From Herbaspirillum aquaticum (GTDB lineage: Bacteria; Pseudomonadota; Gammaproteobacteria; Burkholderiales; Burkholderiaceae_D), in NCBI RefSeq assembly GCF_002213425.1, contig NZ_NJGV01000001.1, positions 310,001 to 374,000 of the forward strand: 64,000 nucleotides of DNA. Reading direction: 5' to 3'. Of this stretch, positions 7,729-15,957 are shown piece by piece (position 1 is the stretch's first letter; each line of letters begins with the position of its first letter). Under the pieces are notes generated by a model, which had not been told where the DNA came from, did no database searches, and worked only from the letters and a program-made list of their open reading frames with translations. Both the position numbers and the translations under genes were made by a program.

Positions 7729-8667
7729 TCAGGCGAATTTTTTCTCAAGGACGGCGGGTTCGACCTCATTGGACTGCTGGCTCATCTGCTCGCGGATGAA
7801 GTCGACCAGGTTGCGCGCGTGGGGCGAGAGGGTCTCCATGGCCTGGAACACCATGCTGCGCTCGCGCACGCTCCACGGATCGTTCAGTTCCACCACCGAC
7901 AACTGCATGGTCTGCTGATGCCGCTGCGCCGCCGAGCGCGGCATGATGCCGATGCCGACATTGGTTTCGATCATGCGGCACATGGCTTCAAAGCTGCGTA
8001 CCTGGATGCGCAGCTTGAGCCGCTGTCCATGCCCGGAAACGATCTTGTTGAGGAAGTGATGCAGCGTGCTGCCCTCGTGCAGGCCGATGTGTTCGTACTC
8101 CAGCGTGTCGAGGAAGGGAAGGCTGCCCGCACCCGCCAGCGGATGTTCCAGCGCGGTGGCCAGCACCAGGCGGTCAGTGGAAAAGTTGAGCACTTGCAGC
8201 CCATCCCCCTGCACCGGGCCGGCCACGATGCCGATATCGGCCGTGCCTTCCTGGATGCCGCGCAGGATATCGTGGTTCAGCCGCTCCTCGAGCGCGACGT
8301 TGACCTGCGGATGCCTGGCCAGGAACTTGCCCAGGATCTCGGGCATGAATTCGGTCACCGCCGTGGTGTTGGCGAAGATGCGGATGTAGCCCTTGATGCC
8401 GTTGTTGTACTGCTGCATGTCGCTCTTCAAGTGCTCTACCTGCTGCATGAAGAGCTGCGCATGATGCAGCAGGGTGTGCCCGGCTGGCGTGAGCTGTACG
8501 CCCTTGCTCTCGCGATAGAGCAGGCGGGTGCCAAAGCGCGTTTCCAGTTCCTTGATGCGATTGCTGGTGGCGGCCAGCGAGAGATTCATGCGCTCGGCGC
8601 TGCGGGTCAAGCTGTTGAGTTCGGCAATCAGGATGAACAGGCGCAGGTCGGTCAGGTCGAAAAGCAT
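7729..8667 (-). CDS. LysR-type regulator of the itaconate-type cluster (ItcR/RipR-like)
   Basis: A 312-residue LysR regulator. The N-terminal winged helix covers about 1-60 (LFILIAELNSLTRSAERMN, then SNRIKELETRFGTRLLYRES) and the effector-binding domain about 90-300. GGGAG lies at the right distance from the ATG at 8667. It is transcribed away from the MaoC-like gene, with a 295-base shared control region. In Pseudomonas and Yersinia a LysR gene in this same position controls the itaconate genes; that comparison is the reason for the proposed role. Itaconate or its CoA ester as effector is inference. Confidence 0.85.
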   Translation of the reverse strand: MLFDLTDLRLFILIAELNSLTRSAERMNLSLAATSNRIKELETRFGTRLLYRESKGVQLTPAGHTLLHHAQLFMQQVEHLKSDMQQYNNGIKGYIRIFANTTAVTEFMPEILGKFLARHPQVNVALEERLNHDILRGIQEGTADIGIVAGPVQGDGLQVLNFSTDRLVLATALEHPLAGAGSLPFLDTLEYEHIGLHEGSTLHHFLNKIVSGHGQRLKLRIQVRSFEAMCRMIETNVGIGIMPRSAAQRHQQTMQLSVVELNDPWSVRERSMVFQAMETLSPHARNLVDFIREQMSQQSNEVEPAVLEKKFA

Positions 8668-8962
8668 GATGTCTCCCGGAAAGAATCGGTGAGGAGGGCA
8701 GCTGCGCTGCGGCAGGCTTGTCCATCCCATGTTGCGGCACGCTGTCACCAATGGTGCGCGCGTGCTCTCGTTGGCTGCCCATGGTACGCCGATTTGCGTC
8801 GCTGCATGGCCTGAAATGCTGCCGACTTGTGATGCGATGCCGCATCCTTTTGCTGCGCATGACTTCACTTCTGCGTAAGCCCCCCTTCCAAAAATACAGA
8901 TTGTCCTCGGCGTGGGGACGCCACAGACTGGCGCCCAATCAACAACAACGATGCGAGGAGAC
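8668..8962. promoter_or_regulatory. Divergent control region between LysR gene and catabolic operon
   Basis: This 295-base stretch separates two divergent genes and should hold both promoters. I see an inverted repeat GATGCG-ATGC-CGCATC at 8831-8846, a candidate operator, though it is not a perfect T-N11-A LysR box. GAGGAG at 8955-8960 is the ribosome binding site of the hydratase gene. No clear -35/-10 pair is visible. Confidence 0.4.
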
Positions 8963-9823
8963 ATGTCGCACCCCGACCTCGATCTCACCCTGCTGCGGCA
9001 GTGGCTGGACAAGACCGAAACGCGCCACGACCAGATCAGCCCGGCCCTGGCGGCAGCGCTGGCGGCGACGCTGGACGGTCCACGCCAACCGCTGGCCGGT
9101 GATGCGTTGCCGCCGCTGTGGCACTGGATCTATTTCTGGAGCGTGTGCCGCCAGTCCGAAGTCGGCGCGGATGGCCATCCGCAGCGCGGCGGTTTCCTGC
9201 CACCGGTGCCCTTGCCGCGCCGCATGTGGGCCGGGGGACGGCTGCGGTTTGCGGCGTCGCTGCCCATTGGCGCTGCGGCCGAGAAGGTCTCGCGCATCGC
9301 CAGTGTGGACGTCAAGCAGGGACGCACCGGTGCGCTCGCCTTCGTCACCGTGCAGCACACCGTCCGTCACCAAGGCCAGCTTTGCCTGACCGAAGAGCAT
9401 GACATCGTCTATCGCGACCTGCCGCAGCCGGGCGCACCGGTGGTGCTGCCCAAGAGCGCGCCCGGCGATGCGCGCTGGTCGCGCCGCGTGGAGCCTGATC
9501 CGGTGCTGCTGTTTCGCTATTCAGCGCTGACCTTCAACGGCCATCGCATCCATTACGACCGCAGCTATGTCACCGGGGTGGAGGGCTATCCCGGCCTCAT
9601 CGTCCACGGTCCGCTCATCGCCACCTTGCTGGCTGACCTGGTGGCGCGCGAAATGCCGCAGGCGGTGATGCGCGAGTTCAACTTCCGCTCGGTGGGTACG
9701 CTGTTTGATACCGAGCCCTTCACGCTCTGCGGCAAGCCCGCTGCCGATGGCAAGAGCGTAGCGCTGTGGGCGCAGAACGAACGGGGCGAACTGGCGATGC
9801 AGGCCGACGCCTCGCTGGACTGA
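8963..9823 (+). CDS. ich: MaoC-like hydratase, probable itaconyl-CoA/mesaconyl-C4-CoA hydratase
   Basis: A 286-residue double hot-dog protein of the FAS1-like/MaoC dehydratase group, which also contains mesaconyl-C4-CoA hydratase. It would add water to itaconyl-CoA to give (S)-citramalyl-CoA. The second hot-dog domain carries the family signature FNGHRIHYD followed by GYPGLIVHGPL (about 190-225), which holds the catalytic Asp/His region. It is the first gene of a long plus-strand operon and faces the LysR gene. The assignment rests on the fold plus the neighbouring CoA-transferase and CitE-like lyase; another branched C5 dicarboxylyl-CoA is the main alternative. Confidence 0.72.
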   Translation: MSHPDLDLTLLRQWLDKTETRHDQISPALAAALAATLDGPRQPLAGDALPPLWHWIYFWSVCRQSEVGADGHPQRGGFLPPVPLPRRMWAGGRLRFAASLPIGAAAEKVSRIASVDVKQGRTGALAFVTVQHTVRHQGQLCLTEEHDIVYRDLPQPGAPVVLPKSAPGDARWSRRVEPDPVLLFRYSALTFNGHRIHYDRSYVTGVEGYPGLIVHGPLIATLLADLVAREMPQAVMREFNFRSVGTLFDTEPFTLCGKPAADGKSVALWAQNERGELAMQADASLD

Positions 9824-9865
9824 TACCAGGAAAATCATTTAGAGAATTGATAGCCGGAGCCCCTC

Positions 9866-11032
9866 ATGCCGTTTCAAGCCGATCCCGATACCCATACCGA
9901 CCTGCGTGACGCCGTACGCGACCTGTGCCAGACCTTCCCTGCGGAGTACTGGCGCAAGGTGGACGAAGCACGCGGCTATCCCGAGCAGTTCGTCGATGCC
10001 CTCACCAAGGCCGGCTGGATGGCGGCCTTGATCCCGCAGGAATATGGCGGTTCGGGACTGGGCTTGACCGAGGCGTCGGTCATCATGGAAGAGATCAATC
10101 GTACCGGCGGCAATTCCGGTGCCTGCCACGGCCAGATGTACAACATGGGTACGCTGCTGCGCCATGGCTCGGAACGGCAGAAACAGCAGTACCTGCCCAA
10201 GATCGCCAGCGGCGAACTGCGCCTGCAGTCGATGGGCGTGACCGAGCCCACCACCGGTACCGACACCACGCGCATCAAGACGGTGGCAGTGAAGAAGGGG
10301 GATCGCTACGTGGTCAATGGCCAGAAGGTCTGGATCTCGCGGGTCCAGCATTCGGACCTGATGATCCTGCTCGCCAGGACCACGCCGCTGGATCAAGTGA
10401 AGAAAAAGTCCGAGGGCATGTCGATCTTCCTGGTGGACCTGAAAGCCGCCATCGGCCGGGGCCTGGAGGTGCGGCCCATCCTCAACATGGTCAACCACGA
10501 GACCAATGAACTGTTCTTCGACAACCTGGAAATCCCGGTCGAGAACCTGATCGGCGAAGAGGGGCGCGGCTTCAAATACATCCTCGACGGCCTCAACGCC
10601 GAGCGCACCCTGATCGCCGCCGAGTGCATCGGGGACGGCTACTGGTTCATCGACAAGGCGACTGCCTATGCCAACGAGCGCGTGGTCTTTGATCGACCCA
10701 TCGGCATGAACCAGGGCGTGCAGTTCCCGATTGCCGATGCCTACATCGAGATCGAAGCCGCCAACCTCATGCGCTACCAGGCTTGCGCGCTCTTCGATGC
10801 GCACCGGAACTGCGGGGCCCAGGCCAACATGGCCAAGTACCTGGCGGCCAAGGCTTCATGGGAGGCGGCCAATGTCTGCCTGCAGACCCATGGCGGTTTC
10901 GGTTTTGCCTGCGAATACGACGTCGAGCGCAAGTTCCGCGAGACGCGGCTGTACCAGGTGGCGCCGATTTCGACCAACCTGATTTTTTCCTACGTGGCCG
11001 AGCATATCCTCGGTCTGCCCCGTTCCTTCTGA
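9866..11032 (+). CDS. Acyl-CoA dehydrogenase family protein
   Basis: A 388-residue flavoprotein of the acyl-CoA dehydrogenase fold. The FAD/substrate segment MGVTEPTTGTD is at 123-133 and WISRVQHSD at 156-164. The usual catalytic Glu near the C-terminus (in YEGT of medium-chain enzymes) is not present; the aligned stretch reads YQVAPIST (363-370). A Glu occurs instead in LNAER (E246), the helix position used by isovaleryl-CoA and long-chain dehydrogenases. A dehydrogenase gene also occurs in the Pseudomonas itaconate cluster, where it is not one of the three essential steps. Substrate unknown; methylsuccinyl-CoA-like esters are possible. GGAG precedes the ATG; 42 bases from the hydratase gene. 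Confidence 0.88.
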   Translation: MPFQADPDTHTDLRDAVRDLCQTFPAEYWRKVDEARGYPEQFVDALTKAGWMAALIPQEYGGSGLGLTEASVIMEEINRTGGNSGACHGQMYNMGTLLRHGSERQKQQYLPKIASGELRLQSMGVTEPTTGTDTTRIKTVAVKKGDRYVVNGQKVWISRVQHSDLMILLARTTPLDQVKKKSEGMSIFLVDLKAAIGRGLEVRPILNMVNHETNELFFDNLEIPVENLIGEEGRGFKYILDGLNAERTLIAAECIGDGYWFIDKATAYANERVVFDRPIGMNQGVQFPIADAYIEIEAANLMRYQACALFDAHRNCGAQANMAKYLAAKASWEAANVCLQTHGGFGFACEYDVERKFRETRLYQVAPISTNLIFSYVAEHILGLPRSF

Positions 11033-11040
11033 GGCCCGCC

Positions 11041-12444
11041 ATGCAAGCCCGTGCAATGATGTCCACCCATGGTGCAGAAAACGTCAGCCCCGGTGACCAC
11101 CCCTCGCGCCTGCTGGCGGCCTTCCTGGCCGGGCTGCGCTACGAGGATATTCCGTCGGCGGTGATTGCCCGCGCCGAAGATCTCTACCTCGACTGGTTCG
11201 CCTCGGCGCTGGCCGGCAAGACCGCGCGCCAGGTCGGCATCATCGAACGCTATGCGGCGCAGATGGGGCCGCAGCATGGGCCGTCGACCATCCTCACCAG
11301 CCGTCGCGGGACCACGCCTTACTTTGCCGCGCTGGTCAATGGCGCGGCCTCCCATGTGGTGGAGCAGGATGACGTTCACAATGGCTCGGTATTCCATCCG
11401 GCGGCCGTGGTGTTTCCGGCCGCGCTGGCCGCTGCGCAGGCGCTGGGCAAGTCGGGGGCCGACCTGCTGGTGGCGGCGGTGGCCGGCTATGAGGCCGGTA
11501 TCCGCATCGGGGAATTCATGGGGCGCTCGCACTATCGGGTCTTCCATACCACCGGCACCGTGGGCACGCTGGCGGCTGCGGTGGCGGTGGGCAAGCTGAT
11601 GGATTTCGATGCGCAGCAGTTCCTGCATGCCATGGGCTCGGCGGGGACGCAGGCGGCGGGTTTGTGGGAGTTCCTGCGCGATGCGGCCGATTCCAAACAG
11701 CTGCATACCGGCAAGGCGGCGGCAGATGGATTGCTGGCGGCCTATCTGGCCAAGGACGGCTTCACCGGCGCGCAGCGCATCCTGGAGGGGGCGCAGGGCA
11801 TGGCTGCCGGGATGTCGAGCGACGCCAATCCTGCCCGCCTCACCGATGGCCTGGGTACCCGCTGGGCCACGGCGGAAACGTCCTTCAAGTTCCACGCCTC
11901 CTGCCGTCATACCCATCCGGCCGCCGATGCCCTGCAATTGCTGATGCAGCGTGAGGGACTGCAGCACGACCAGGTCGCCTCGGTGACCACGCGCGTGCAC
12001 CAGGGCGCCATCGATGTACTGGGGCCGGTGGTGGATCCGCAGACGGTACACCAGGCCAAGTTTTCCATGGGCACGGTACTGGGCCTGATCGCCGTGCATC
12101 AGCAGGCCGGTCTTGCAGAATTCGAACAGCAGGCCTTGAGCGACCCGCGTGTCGCGCAGTTCCGCCAGAAGGTGCAGATGCGCCTGGATGCCGAAGTCGA
12201 CCAGGCCTACCCGGCGCGCTGGCTGGGCCGGGTGGAAGTGCGGACCACCGATGGGCGCCAGTTCGAGGCCGCCGTCGACGTGCCCAAGGGCGATCCCGAC
12301 AACAGCTTGTCGCGGCCCGAGCTGGAGCAGAAGGCGGCACGCCTGATCCGCTTTTCGCGGGCGGCCAGCGAGCCTGAGATCGGCGAGATCATCGCACGCG
12401 CCTGGCGCCTGCATGAGACGCCCGACCTGCAGCAGCTGTTCTGA
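11041..12444 (+). CDS. MmgE/PrpD family protein
   Basis: A 467-residue member of the family that includes 2-methylcitrate dehydratase (PrpD) and the cis-aconitate decarboxylases that make itaconate (fungal CadA, animal ACOD1/IRG1). The all-helical first domain contains the conserved segments VNGAASHVVEQDDVH and HPAAVVFPAALA; TSFKFHASCRHTHPAADA lies in the middle of the protein. The ATG at 11041 is chosen nine bases after the dehydrogenase stop, although in-frame ATGs at 11056 and 11059 are possible. Orthologous clusters carry a gene of this family in the same place. A dehydratase, isomerase or decarboxylase role on a C5-C7 acid is inferred; no particular reaction can be claimed. Confidence 0.85.
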   Translation: MQARAMMSTHGAENVSPGDHPSRLLAAFLAGLRYEDIPSAVIARAEDLYLDWFASALAGKTARQVGIIERYAAQMGPQHGPSTILTSRRGTTPYFAALVNGAASHVVEQDDVHNGSVFHPAAVVFPAALAAAQALGKSGADLLVAAVAGYEAGIRIGEFMGRSHYRVFHTTGTVGTLAAAVAVGKLMDFDAQQFLHAMGSAGTQAAGLWEFLRDAADSKQLHTGKAAADGLLAAYLAKDGFTGAQRILEGAQGMAAGMSSDANPARLTDGLGTRWATAETSFKFHASCRHTHPAADALQLLMQREGLQHDQVASVTTRVHQGAIDVLGPVVDPQTVHQAKFSMGTVLGLIAVHQQAGLAEFEQQALSDPRVAQFRQKVQMRLDAEVDQAYPARWLGRVEVRTTDGRQFEAAVDVPKGDPDNSLSRPELEQKAARLIRFSRAASEPEIGEIIARAWRLHETPDLQQLF

Positions 12445-12498
12445 AGCCGAACCGCATTCCATCATCCCGACGCGCAACGAACGCCAGGAGAACACGCC

Positions 12499-13689
12499 AT
12501 GTCGCAATCCAACCGCCCGCTGGAGGGCATCACCGTCATCAGCCTGGAGCACGCCATCGCCGCGCCGTTCTGCACGCGCCAGCTGGCCGACCTCGGTGCC
12601 CGTGTCATCAAGATCGAGCGACCCGGTGTGGGTGACTTCGCGCGCGGCTATGACACGCGCGTCAACGGACTGTCCTCGCACTTCGTCTGGACCAACCGCT
12701 CCAAGGAAAGCCTGACCCTCAACCTCAAGGACGAAGAGGGCAAGCGCATCATCGACCAGCTCCTGGGTGAGGCCGATGTCCTGGTGCAGAACCTGGCGCC
12801 GGGCGCTGCTGCCGGTCTCGGCCTGTCGGCCAAGGTGCTGCATGCGAAGCACCCGGGCCTGATCGTCTGTGACATCTCCGGCTATGGCGAGGATGGTCCC
12901 TATCGCGACAAGAAGGCCTATGACCTGCTGATCCAGAGCGAGGCCGGTTTCCTTTCGGTGACCGGTACGCCGGATGAAGTGGTCAAGGCCGGCTGCTCGA
13001 TTGCCGACATCGCCGCCGGCATGTACGCGTATTCCAATATCCTGGCCGCCCTCATCAAGCGCGGGCGCGACGGACGCGGCAGCCATATCGATCTCTCGAT
13101 GTTGGAGGCATTGACGGAGTGGATGAGTTTTCCCCTGTATTACGCCTACCAGGGCGCCAGTGCGCCCGGCCGTTCGGGTGCCGAGCACGCCACCATCTAT
13201 CCGTACGGACCGTTCGTGGCGGGCGATGGCAAGACCGTGATGCTGGGTTTGCAGAACGAACGGGAATGGAAGGTCTTTTGTGAAGTGGTGCTGCAGGATG
13301 CAACCCTGGCCAGCGATGAGCGTTTTTCCAGCAATGCCCGCCGTCATGAACATCGGGAAGCGCTGCGCCAGCTGATCCTGGGCATGTTCGCCGACATGAG
13401 TGCCGAGCAGGTGGTGGCGCGGCTGGACCAGGCGCAGATCGCCAATGCACGCGTAAACACCATGCAGGAACTGTGGCAGCACCCGCAACTGGCTGCGCGT
13501 GAACGCTGGGTTGACGTGGATACGCCAGTCGGCAAGGTCGCCGCACTGCTGCCACCGGGCGCCAACGACAGCTACGACTACCGCATGCAAGCCATCCCCG
13601 CCCTGGGAGAGCATACCGACACCATCCTCGCCACACTGGGCTATGACGCGGCTGCCATTACGGCACTGCGCGAACGGGGGGCCGTGTAA
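12499..13689 (+). CDS. ict: Family III (CaiB/BaiF) CoA-transferase, probable itaconate CoA-transferase
   Basis: A 396-residue family III CoA-transferase, which moves CoA between carboxylic acids through a covalent aspartyl-CoA intermediate. The N-terminal ITVISLEHAIAAPFCTRQLADLGA-like region starts at residue 11 and the catalytic Asp is D170 in SIADIAAGM. CAGGAG lies upstream of the ATG at 12499. In the Pseudomonas itaconate cluster the CoA-transferase likewise stands directly before the citramalyl-CoA lyase gene, and here the lyase start overlaps the stop (TAATG). Itaconate as acceptor with succinyl-CoA as donor is inferred from this context. Confidence 0.75.
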   Translation: MSQSNRPLEGITVISLEHAIAAPFCTRQLADLGARVIKIERPGVGDFARGYDTRVNGLSSHFVWTNRSKESLTLNLKDEEGKRIIDQLLGEADVLVQNLAPGAAAGLGLSAKVLHAKHPGLIVCDISGYGEDGPYRDKKAYDLLIQSEAGFLSVTGTPDEVVKAGCSIADIAAGMYAYSNILAALIKRGRDGRGSHIDLSMLEALTEWMSFPLYYAYQGASAPGRSGAEHATIYPYGPFVAGDGKTVMLGLQNEREWKVFCEVVLQDATLASDERFSSNARRHEHREALRQLILGMFADMSAEQVVARLDQAQIANARVNTMQELWQHPQLAARERWVDVDTPVGKVAALLPPGANDSYDYRMQAIPALGEHTDTILATLGYDAAAITALRERGAV

Positions 13690-14528
13690 TGGCACCGCAC
13701 ATCACCACGGCCAGCAGCTACCTGTTCGTCCCGGCCAATCGTCCCGAGCGCTACGAGCGGGCGCTGGAGAGCGGCGCCGATGCGGTCATCGTCGACCTGG
13801 AAGATGCGGTGGCCTTGCCCCAGAAGGAAGAGGCGCGCGCCACCCTGGCGCGCTGGCTGCGCGGCAATGGTCCGCAGCCGCGCCTGTGGGTGCGTATCAA
13901 CGCTGCCGATACCGTCTGGCATGGTGATGACCTGTTGACGTTTTCTGCACTATCGATGGCGGGGATCGTCCTGCCGAAGGCGGAAGATCCCAAGACGCTG
14001 TCTGCCATCGCACGTCGCCTGGGGCCGGGTCGCGGCCTGATCGCGCTCATCGAGAGCGCCGCCGGGCTGGCCGCCATGCGCGAGATCGCCGCCGTGCCGG
14101 GCGTGCAGCGGCTGGCCTTTGGTTCCATCGATGCCCAGGTCGACCTGGGCATGCAATGCGGGCCGGAGGAAGAAGAGCTGATGCACTTCCGTATCGAGAT
14201 GGTGATGGCTTCGCGCCTGGCCGGTATCGCCCCGCCCATCGATGGCGTGACTACCGACTTCAATGACGATGCCTTGCTCACGCGCATGGTGCAGCGGGCC
14301 CGGCGCATGGGCTTTGGCGCCAAGCTGTGCATTCATCCGCGGCAGGTCGAGGCAGTGCGGCGCGGCTTCATGCCGAGCGAGCAGGAGCTGGTATGGGCCG
14401 AGGAAGTGATGGCGGCCGTGCGCGCCAGCGACGGCGGGGCCATTTCGCTCAAGGGCAAGATGATCGACAAGCCGGTGATCCTGCAGGCAGAGAAATTCCT
14501 GCATCAGGCCGGGCGCCTGCCCCATTGA
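13689..14528 (+). CDS. ccl: CitE-like lyase, probable (S)-citramalyl-CoA lyase
   Basis: A 279-residue TIM-barrel protein of the HpcH/HpaI aldolase (CitE) family. It would split citramalyl-CoA into acetyl-CoA and pyruvate. Conserved segments are SYLFVPANRPERYERAL near the N-terminus, VIVDLEDAV, the metal-ligand LIESAAGL and AFGSIDAQVDLG. The length is normal. Its ATG shares a base with the stop of the CoA-transferase gene, so the two are translationally coupled. Malyl-CoA or beta-methylmalyl-CoA are alternative substrates in the same family. Confidence 0.77.
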   Translation: MAPHITTASSYLFVPANRPERYERALESGADAVIVDLEDAVALPQKEEARATLARWLRGNGPQPRLWVRINAADTVWHGDDLLTFSALSMAGIVLPKAEDPKTLSAIARRLGPGRGLIALIESAAGLAAMREIAAVPGVQRLAFGSIDAQVDLGMQCGPEEEELMHFRIEMVMASRLAGIAPPIDGVTTDFNDDALLTRMVQRARRMGFGAKLCIHPRQVEAVRRGFMPSEQELVWAEEVMAAVRASDGGAISLKGKMIDKPVILQAEKFLHQAGRLPH

Positions 14529-14627
14529 AGGGCAGGGTAACCGCACAACAACAATCACAGCAGCCGGACAGGCAGTACCCACAGGCCGCAGCGGGGCGCG
14601 GCAGGTTCCATCAACAGGAGGAGAGAC

Positions 14628-15938
14628 ATGTTCAACAAGAAAATCATCAGCACCCTGCTGGCCGCCGCATCGGCGCTGGCATTCGCCCAGGGCGCAGCGG
14701 CCCAGGCCAAGCCGTCCGAACTGAAGATCGGCATCACCACCTTCACCTCGGGACCCGCTTCGGTATTCGGCGTGCCGGCCAAGCAGGCGGCTGAACTGTA
14801 CCTGGAAGAGCTCAACGCCAAGGGCGGCATCAATGGCGTGAAGGTGGTGCCGACTTTCATCGATGAGGGCGTGGGCGGCGACAAGATGCTCTCCGAATAC
14901 CGCCGCGTGGTGCAGGAAGAAAAGGTCAAGGTGATGCTGGGCTCCATCTCCAGCGGCAACTGCAACATCCTGGCCCCGGTGGCGGAGGATTTGAAGGTGC
15001 TCAACATCCTGTGGGATTGCGGTACCGAAAAGGTGCTGGAGGATCGCCGCTACAAGTACGTGGTCCGTACGCAAGCCAACGCCACTACCGAGATGGTGGC
15101 CAGCGTCCTGTACCTGCTGCGGCAGAAACCCAATTTCAAGACCATCGCCGTCGTCAACCAGGACTATGCCTGGGGTCGTGATTCCTGGGAGTTGTTCTCG
15201 CAGACGCTGAAGGTGCTCAAGCCGGACGTGAAGGTGGTGGCCGAGCTGTTCCCCAAGTTCGGTGCCTCCGATTTCTCCACCGAGATCAGCCGCCTGCAGG
15301 CCTTGCGTCCCGACGTGATCCTCTCGACCTCCTGGGGCGGCGACCTCGATACCTTCGTGCGCCAGTCGGCCCAGCGCGGCCTGATCAAGTCTTCCCTGTT
15401 CGTGCTGCCGCTGGCGGAAAGCTCGCTGGAACGCCTGGGCACGACCCTGCCGGACGGCGTCATCATCGGGGCCCGCGGCGACCACTATTTCCTGCATCCG
15501 GTATTGAAGGATGATCCCAAGCTCAAGGGCTTCGTTGACAAGTTCAAGGCCAGGACCGGTGCTTACCCCATCTATTCGGTCTACCACATGATCCAGGCGC
15601 TCGACGGGCTGGTGGCGGGTTACGACAAGGCGATCAAGGCCAACAAGGGACAGTGGCCGAGTACCGAGCAACTGGCCGAAGCCATGCATGGCCTGAGTTT
15701 CCGTGGCCTGACCGACCAGGTCACCATCCGCGAGGACGGCCAGGGCCTGGAAGACCAGCTGCTGGGCACGACCAAAAAGGTGGCGGGCTATCCCTTCCCC
15801 ATCCTCGACAAGATCGAAATCTATCCGGCCGAGATGGCCATTGCACCAGTCGGCCAGAAGTCGGTGGATTGGGTCAAGACGGTCAAGCCCGAGTTGCTGA
15901 AGGACTCGCGCATCAAGACCTTCCCTGCGGTGAACTGA
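14628..15938 (+). CDS. ABC importer periplasmic binding protein (branched-chain amino acid type)
   Basis: A 436-residue periplasmic binding protein of the LivJ-like class (Peripla_BP_6). A strong AGGAGGAG precedes the ATG. The signal peptide spans about 1-26 with a likely cut after AAAQA. The mature domain begins SELKIGITTFTSGPASVFG, the usual first strand and ligand loop. Ligands of this class include amino acids, aromatic acids, amides and other small organic acids. Four following genes supply two permeases and two ATPases, so the importer is complete. Position directly after the lyase gene suggests that it brings in the acid degraded by this operon. Confidence 0.9.
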   Translation: MFNKKIISTLLAAASALAFAQGAAAQAKPSELKIGITTFTSGPASVFGVPAKQAAELYLEELNAKGGINGVKVVPTFIDEGVGGDKMLSEYRRVVQEEKVKVMLGSISSGNCNILAPVAEDLKVLNILWDCGTEKVLEDRRYKYVVRTQANATTEMVASVLYLLRQKPNFKTIAVVNQDYAWGRDSWELFSQTLKVLKPDVKVVAELFPKFGASDFSTEISRLQALRPDVILSTSWGGDLDTFVRQSAQRGLIKSSLFVLPLAESSLERLGTTLPDGVIIGARGDHYFLHPVLKDDPKLKGFVDKFKARTGAYPIYSVYHMIQALDGLVAGYDKAIKANKGQWPSTEQLAEAMHGLSFRGLTDQVTIREDGQGLEDQLLGTTKKVAGYPFPILDKIEIYPAEMAIAPVGQKSVDWVKTVKPELLKDSRIKTFPAVN

Positions 15939-15957
15939 AGCGGGACGGGCGACGATC

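Noticed and set aside
10990-13695. Very long minus-strand open frame (about 900 codons) opposite the dehydrogenase, PrpD and CoA-transferase genes
   Set aside because: High GC content leaves the antisense frame free of stops. The translation is His/Arg/Gly/Gln-rich with no domain, and the plus strand holds three clear enzymes.
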